From NCBI GenBank assembly GCA_963971425.1, contig OZ020525.1, positions 7,485,560 through 7,549,559 of the forward strand: 64,000 nt of DNA. The letters run 5' to 3'. This stretch comes from Bryoerythrophyllum caledonicum. Its lineage: Eukaryota > Streptophyta > Bryopsida > Pottiales > Pottiaceae. The position numbers were made by a program, and so were the translations under genes. Shown piece by piece: positions 58,548 to 64,000 of this stretch (its first letter is position 1; every line of letters starts with the position of its first letter). A model generated the notes under the pieces. The model was not told the DNA's origin. It did no database searches and saw only the letters and a list, made by a program, of their open reading frames with translations.

Positions 58548-59138
58548 TCATGGGATTGGAGAACCGATATTAGGGCAATGTTCTATTATAACCGAATGAG
58601 AATTGAAACTGATTTTGTCTGGGACAAGATTACAAACGCCCACCTCTCTTCTCGAAGGGGTTGACTGTGGAGATGTTGTAGTCTGCGGCATGTTGTTACA
58701 GTGTTCTCCAGCAACTTCTGCCTGACAAACCCAAAAAAGTTTATTTAACAAAGTTAAAGAAGTTGGGCTTCACAAAGTGTATACTAAGTTTGCATGATAT
58801 ATAATTGATGCAATACTGAGAGCCAACTTTTGCGCACACATGCAATAGGACCTTCATGCAAATCTCAGCGACAAAGCCCTTACCAACATCGGAGACGACG
58901 ACTCGCCTTCAGTGTCTTCAATGTTCGGAAGTTCGCAAGCACTACCACGCTTGGTAGAGTTAAATGACAACACCTTCGCTGTTTCAGATATGTCTACCTG
59001 ACCAATACATGCCTTGCGCTTTCCCATCCTAGATCTCTGCAGCTGCTTACGACTCGAAAAGAGAATACCTCTCCTCCTTAGTTTCTTCTTCCTCTCACTC
59101 AATTGAACAAGACAATCGTTGCGACAAATCCTAGACAT
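58548..59138 (-). CDS. Unassigned exons of a minus-strand gene
   Basis: An exon begins at ATG 59138 (MSRICRNDCLVQLSERKKK) and is rich in Lys/Arg (KKLRRRGI, MGKRKACIG); it ends SPML before a donor GTAAGG. A second exon follows an acceptor at about 58.73 kb (AEVAGEHCNNMPQTTTSP). No recognised domain. These could be 5' exons of the D gene or an independent gene divergent from the transposase gene at 59.8 kb. Confidence 0.35.
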
Positions 59139-59845
59139 TTGAGAAATGCCAATTCTCCTAACCTATACGATTTAACAAAATTGGAATTGATTCATTTGAA
59201 GATGATGCTCATTGAAATCAACCAAAATCAAATGTCGACACCACAATTTATTAATTTAATACCCATAGCTACTATATTGAATCAAGTACTACTAGACAGT
59301 GCTAATCATAGCTACCTATCTGTCATCCGCTGGAATTTATCTAATTTTTGCTACTCATTTACTACTTTACTGAATAACATAACTTCAATGATCTGTTCAA
59401 ACCTATATTAGATCCACTACAACTACTTTGTACACAATGATTTCAAATTTGGAGCGCAGTATGTCAACCACCTATACTTAATTATATCATAAGTGCTTTA
59501 CTGTATTTTCTATTGTTTGCCTTCTCCTCATAGCATTGCACTAAAAATTCATTTTTTAGTTTTATTTCAAATTGGTATTTTCTCCATCCTACGTTCAGGT
59601 ACATCCTGGATATAGTTCATGTCCACAACGCCACCATTTTGAAATTTGTCCGTTTCCGTGAACTATTCATTCTACATTTCGCTTAAATCGGATCTAGACT
59701 TGCCTTCATTATCAATTAATCGTTATCATACTTTTCATCCAAAATCTGTCAGACTGAAATCCCTGGTTGTTTTAGAGTATATATCAAAATACATCTCTTA
59801 ATGTAAATCTCTCATTCCATTGTGTTGCTTCTAAAGTTCTATGTA
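59139..59845. other. Intergenic DNA between divergent genes
   Basis: AT-rich, about 700 bp, without palindromes of type A, B or D. Presumed promoter region for the plus-strand gene. Confidence 0.4.
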
Positions 59846-62800
59846 ATGGCCTCTGTTGATTTAGGTAGTGGAGGTACCGTTGTGATTCATGGTCAGGGCG
59901 AAGAAATCCCAATTACATTCCGTGTAGCATATGATGGTCATTGCTCAGTAACAACGAGTAGACTTTCTTCTAGGTTTCAGTTGTTAGAGGATTCAGTTTA
60001 TGTTGATGAAGAAGTATGTGATCCAGAGTCTGGTGTTGTCACTCACACCATAGGTCAGGATGCCATCAATTCCGACAAAGGAAAATCCTGGCTACTCAAG
60101 CCAGGAACTTTTAGAGTGTATGGTGATAGACGAACTACTGACAGTTTATCCACCCAAATTTTGGGATCTCGAGTTTCTATAACTAGCAATCAGCAAACAA
60201 GCGTCCCTCGCAAAGTTAAAGTTGAGCCTGGTTGTGAAATTATTCACATTTTGAGTGATGACTCGGACACGGACACCTCAATTCTCGCTGATCAAGAGAA
60301 ACCAGATAGTACTCCATCTCTCGTACATTTAGATTCACAAGTTTGTCAATCCTCTCATGACAGTCGACTTGTTCGTGTGAAACCTCCTCTTCCACCCTCA
60401 ACATCACCTTCGTCATCTATAGTAGACTGTATACGGAAACTAGGTGCCAGAAAGGGGTCAAAGTCTATATTATCCAGGGTTGATTTTTCAGAGGTCCCGA
60501 TTTCTACTGTGGATTGCTTGCCTCCAAGCTTTGATGGGGATGTCATTTTTGTTCTGCCTCCAGTTTTAGTGTTGTCTTTGCAGTCACAAACCAGGTCACT
60601 GCAGGGCATGGACAAGCATCATGAAGGTCATGCATGGACTCGTACAGTCACAACCCACATTATGAATGACTTCGGTCTCTCTTTTAGAATGTCCTCATGC
60701 CTAGGTCACTTGAAGTGCATCAATGACCAATGTAACTACCTTGATAGAGTTCATAGACCTACTCCAACCAATGAGACAGAGTGGGATGGAGCATCGTACT
60801 TAACATTTGTCCCTGATTCCAAACCTCCAAAAGGCTCTACTATTGTTTGCAAAGTGTGTCAGACTCCTCGTTCATGTATAAACGTCTGCTCTGCCAAGAT
60901 CTACTATGTCTTAAGTCCCCCTCCGATGTCTCGTGCTTGTGTTCATATTGGTATTCACTCACATCCCGTAAAGATTGGTGTTGACGGAGAGGCTGAGGAA
61001 CAATTGACGACCCTCCTCAGCGAGCAAGTTGAAAAAAATCCGTCCGCTACAACATCTGCTATAGTATTGGAGGCCGGGAAGGAATTTGTTGCTGAATTGT
61101 TGCTAAATCCAGAAGGTGCCACTGAACAGAGTCTGTCGAAGGAGGAATTGGTGCATGTTCTTGAGAAGAGCAAGAACTTAACATCTCCAAATCTGCGAAA
61201 CAAGGTCTCAACCTTCCGCTATCTGAGACGTTACGGAGTCATGGACAGCATAACAAAGCTTAGAGGATCGAGCAAATGGGCGTATTTGCAAAACAACATG
61301 TTTCTAGGACAAGGAGAAGCGTCTGACAAGGTATTTGTTTTTAAAATGTCTGAAGTTGGACCCGACAGTGGTGTTGATCTTGTCATGCGGATGCAAACTG
61401 GCGGAGATTTACACAATGCTTGGATGATGTTTGACCATGTCAAGCGTGTGAAGGGCTGGACCACAATGGCTTGTCATGTCTACGATGCTTCCTATTGTCG
61501 TGTCATGACAATAGCAGTTTGTGACATGCAATCTGAGGACGTTCAGGCCCAGATTGTATTTTGGAAAAACTTGAATGCCGTTGCAGGACGACATGGCATT
61601 TCCGAGCCCAATTTCCAGGGATTTATGGCGGACAGTGCCCAAGCTAATTGGAATGCGGTGAGAATCATTTACGGTTCTGGCGATGCAAAGATTCAAATGG
61701 ACGACCGAGAACGCACATGCTTATTTCACTGGACGCAATCTCTTGAAAAGCACACAAAGGCGGATATTCGACCCGATCTACAAGAGCAACATCGTCGTCT
61801 ATGTAAGCAATACAAGAATGCGAATTCTTTGGAAGACGCGCAGTCTAAATACCTTGCCATCAGATCTTGGTGGTTATCATCAGGCGGTACAACCGAGGAA
61901 GGCCTTGTTTGTCTGGACCTATGGCTTGCTTTTTGGCACTTTCGATACCGCCAATGGGGTGGATTTATGGAGCTTGTAAGTGTATATTTCTAGTCTATGC
62001 AAATTTCTATCTTACTTACAGATTAATTTACCTTCTTGCTTATGATTTGATGTCCTATCTTACTTATAATTTGATAAGTCATCTATTCTCTAATACTTTG
62101 CTACATGTGGCAGAATCTAAGTGAAGAAGAACTTGTGGAAATGCCCTCTTGTAACCTTGCGGAGACAGTGCACAACAAATGGCTTCAACAATCGGGAAAG
62201 AGGGGAGATGATTTATATATAGCGACAGTAGACGACTACGTTAGAGCATTCACGCAAGTGCTTGCATACTATCAGTTCTCCAAAGGCGACAGAGCAGGCA
62301 CGAGCCCAAATAGAGACGATCTTCGTCTACGCCTTGCCCAACGCAATGCCAAGACTACGGGAGATCCAAAGAAACTCCATGCGGCCTTAGAGGTAATGCC
62401 AGGTGCTTCAGAATTTTGTAAGAGAAAGCCCCATTTTGAAGGTGAAGAGGTCTTCATATCCTTGAAACAAAGGACAGACATCCCCATTGGATCAGAGTAT
62501 GACTCTCATCGCCCAGACAAGATCAACATGTCTCGGCCGGCAAAGAAATCACGCTGCGATGGAGGCAGTTCTGTTGGTCATATACGTGATTGTGAGTCCG
62601 ATCCAGTTGCCAAGATTCCCCGAGATGAAGAGACGACAACGGCCACACCAATTCCTCAACATACAAAGGTGGTCCTTGAGACGTCTTGTAATGAGAAGGA
62701 GTGGCACATAGCGCGGCTTCCAAGGATTTAAGCAAAAGCTTGCTTTGCACAACAAGCCATAACAAAGAAAAAATGCGTCGCCAAGATTGTCCAATACAAC

Positions 62801-63559
62801 AAGTCTACAGCAGCCCCGACTTACACGGGAATGATGACCCATTACAAGAAGAACAAGGTGGAGCAGATGCAGTTTTTCTTTTGCAACGACGATATTGAAC
62901 GTTGTGTGAAGGGCACAAGGCACAAGTGGGTTGTGGCTAAACCACATGTGCCCGAGGTTTGGCCCGTCAAGCTTGGTACCAACCTTACTCGACAAGAAGT
63001 CTATGCTCTAGAGCATGCCGGATTTCGATTGGCAGAACGCCCTATACTAGCACCACATGAATTGTTTGGTGATTTTACCGGACTTATCAATTTTGAGGAG
63101 TACCCTGCACCAGTTTCCCTTAACGATTACCCGAAGCGCAGGTTCGGGAAGAACATTCGACGCAACTCCAAGGCCCCATCTATGAAACACTCCAACAGCT
63201 ATGCGTCCGCCCTTTCAGTTAACGGTAAAGTTCAAAAGGTCACCATGCTTCCTTCTCCAGGGTTGGGTTCAATTATTACATTTGAATCTAGCCAAGGATC
63301 CAAGGCATCGTCATATCTAATCAGTATTGGACAATTTCCGAGCTGCGATTGTCCATTTCTCAAAGATATGGAAATGAAGTCCCTAGGGAAGCGTGGTCAA
63401 TGGGTAAATTGCAAACATATGTACTATGTTTTTACTCAACTATGTCATCTTCTTCCTGAGGTAGATCAATTTATCCACGCTCCGAGTTTTAGCTACAATG
63501 AAATCAAGCGCATGTTGGAAGTTCTTCTACCCAAGTGCCAAACTGTTGTAACGGTTTGA
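59846..63559 (+). pseudogene. MULE-type transposase-like gene with zinc fingers and SWIM domain
   Basis: Start ATG 59846 (MASVDLGSGG); intron 61976-62114 with GTAAGT and GGCAG; end TGA 63559. In order: a ~280-residue acidic/Ser-rich region; a WRKY-GCM1/FLYWCH-like Cys/His segment (CLGHLKCINDQC, CKVCQTPRSC, ACVHIGIHSHP); a Mutator-like core with CHVYDASYCR, CDMQSED, GFMADSAQANWNAV and CLFHWTQSLEKH, the last two matching the usual second Asp and C-x2-H signature; and a C-terminal SWIM finger (CDCPFLKDMEMK, then NCKHMYYVF). One in-frame TAA at 62729-62731 splits the second exon. Such proteins catalyse DNA transposition; this copy is probably inactive unless readthrough occurs. It could also belong to element D. 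Confidence 0.72.
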
Positions 63560-64000
63560 CATTTGGATATACTGTATTTGTCATTGCATATTCAATTGAA
63601 ACACTGGTGTGACTAAAAGGGCCACCAGTACATATTGCAATACGTACTTCTTCAACAGTTTCATCTTACCATGGTTACTTCTTCTACACTTTCATCTTAC
63701 CATTGTATGGAATCCTATAACGGATTATCTAGGATGCTAGGCCTTCTTTGAACACTATAAATTTCTACTATGGCTCTTTGATTACCATACTTGACTCCAG
63801 AAATAGTCCATAAATCTTAATATGAGGCTCACCCTAAACCCTAATAAAATCCTTTGTGAATTATTATTCCTTGCATTTCAGTACAAAGTGAAAGTAATGA
63901 GTATAAAAGTGAAGAAGATAACACTTTGAAACAATTCTTGTGAAAATATCAGGATGCTAAAATTTAGGGATAGTCTTTACTGATTGAATAAATGCATACT
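63560..64000. other. No gene seen
   Basis: AT-rich DNA after the MULE-like gene, with a short CCCTAAACCCTAAT telomere-like word near 63,833. No terminal inverted repeat was recognised. Confidence 0.5.

Noticed and set aside
6159-62731. Alternative genetic code (UAA/UAG as Gln), given the many in-frame stops
   Set aside because: TAA, TAG and TGA all also end convincing genes (for example the FCP1-like ORFs and pol), TGA is among the in-frame stops, and long ORFs of 450-900 codons contain none.

Overview
The window looks like nuclear DNA of a streptophyte, such as a charophyte alga, bryophyte or lycophyte-type plant. The grounds are TTTAGGG-type interstitial telomere words (10.3, 39.1 and 63.8 kb), Ty3/gypsy integrases of plant type, GT-AG introns of about 60-280 bp, and almost nothing but nested mobile DNA. 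No clear single-copy host gene was found. The taxon cannot be fixed from the sequence alone.

Layout. 1-3.4 kb: 3' end of a Ty3/gypsy element (integrase plus an accessory ORF). 3.4-3.65 kb: TTTTAGGG-containing minisatellite. About 3.8-20.4 kb: large element A, marked by many copies of the 14-bp palindrome CCGGAGATCTCCGG and interrupted between 8.2 and 13.6 kb by a CACTA-like element and low-complexity DNA. 20.6-22 kb: a CCGG-rich patch with another palindrome, possibly a relic of a fourth relative. 22.9-25.5 kb and 53.0-57.2 kb: the two halves of a gene of element D, split by element B. 25,530-53,019: element B, 27.5 kb, with matching terminal inverted repeats and a CTAT target duplication. 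B in turn contains a 238-bp non-autonomous relative (36,790-37,027), other repeats, and an 8.8-kb LTR retrotransposon (42,646-51,447) with near-identical 2,441-bp LTRs. 55.1-56.9 kb: D palindromes, six of them in a 127-bp tandem array. 57.5-58.4 kb: a TTAA-flanked piggyBac-like element. 59.8-63.6 kb: a MULE-type transposase gene with a SWIM finger.

Main result. A and B have the same plan in opposite orientation. A multi-exon gene encodes a ParB/DGQHR-like motif, then a degenerate DNA-methyltransferase-like Rossmann motif, then an FCP1-like HAD domain. It is transcribed divergently from a gene of the DUF7869 type (DDE-transposase-like, with an HDKMD / QLDN / GHTHxDID signature). Between the two genes lies a cluster of palindromes. 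Each element has its own palindrome, also found in introns and subterminal DNA but not noticed outside that element: CCGGAGATCTCCGG in A, TTAGCTCGASTCGAGCTAA in B and GGCCTCGTATACGAGGCC in D. In B the two palindrome arrays have regular periods, 47 bp on one side and about 52 bp on the other. D carries a related ParB-like/methyltransferase gene with the best methyltransferase motifs. I read this as a candidate undescribed family of giant TIR transposons with an element-specific protein-palindrome system. The function is inference; the architecture, repeats, TIRs and target duplications are visible directly.

All copies here are damaged, mostly by single in-frame stop codons with a few frameshifts and insertions. 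Relative timing: D is older than B, and B is older than both its internal 238-bp relative and the LTR retrotransposon.
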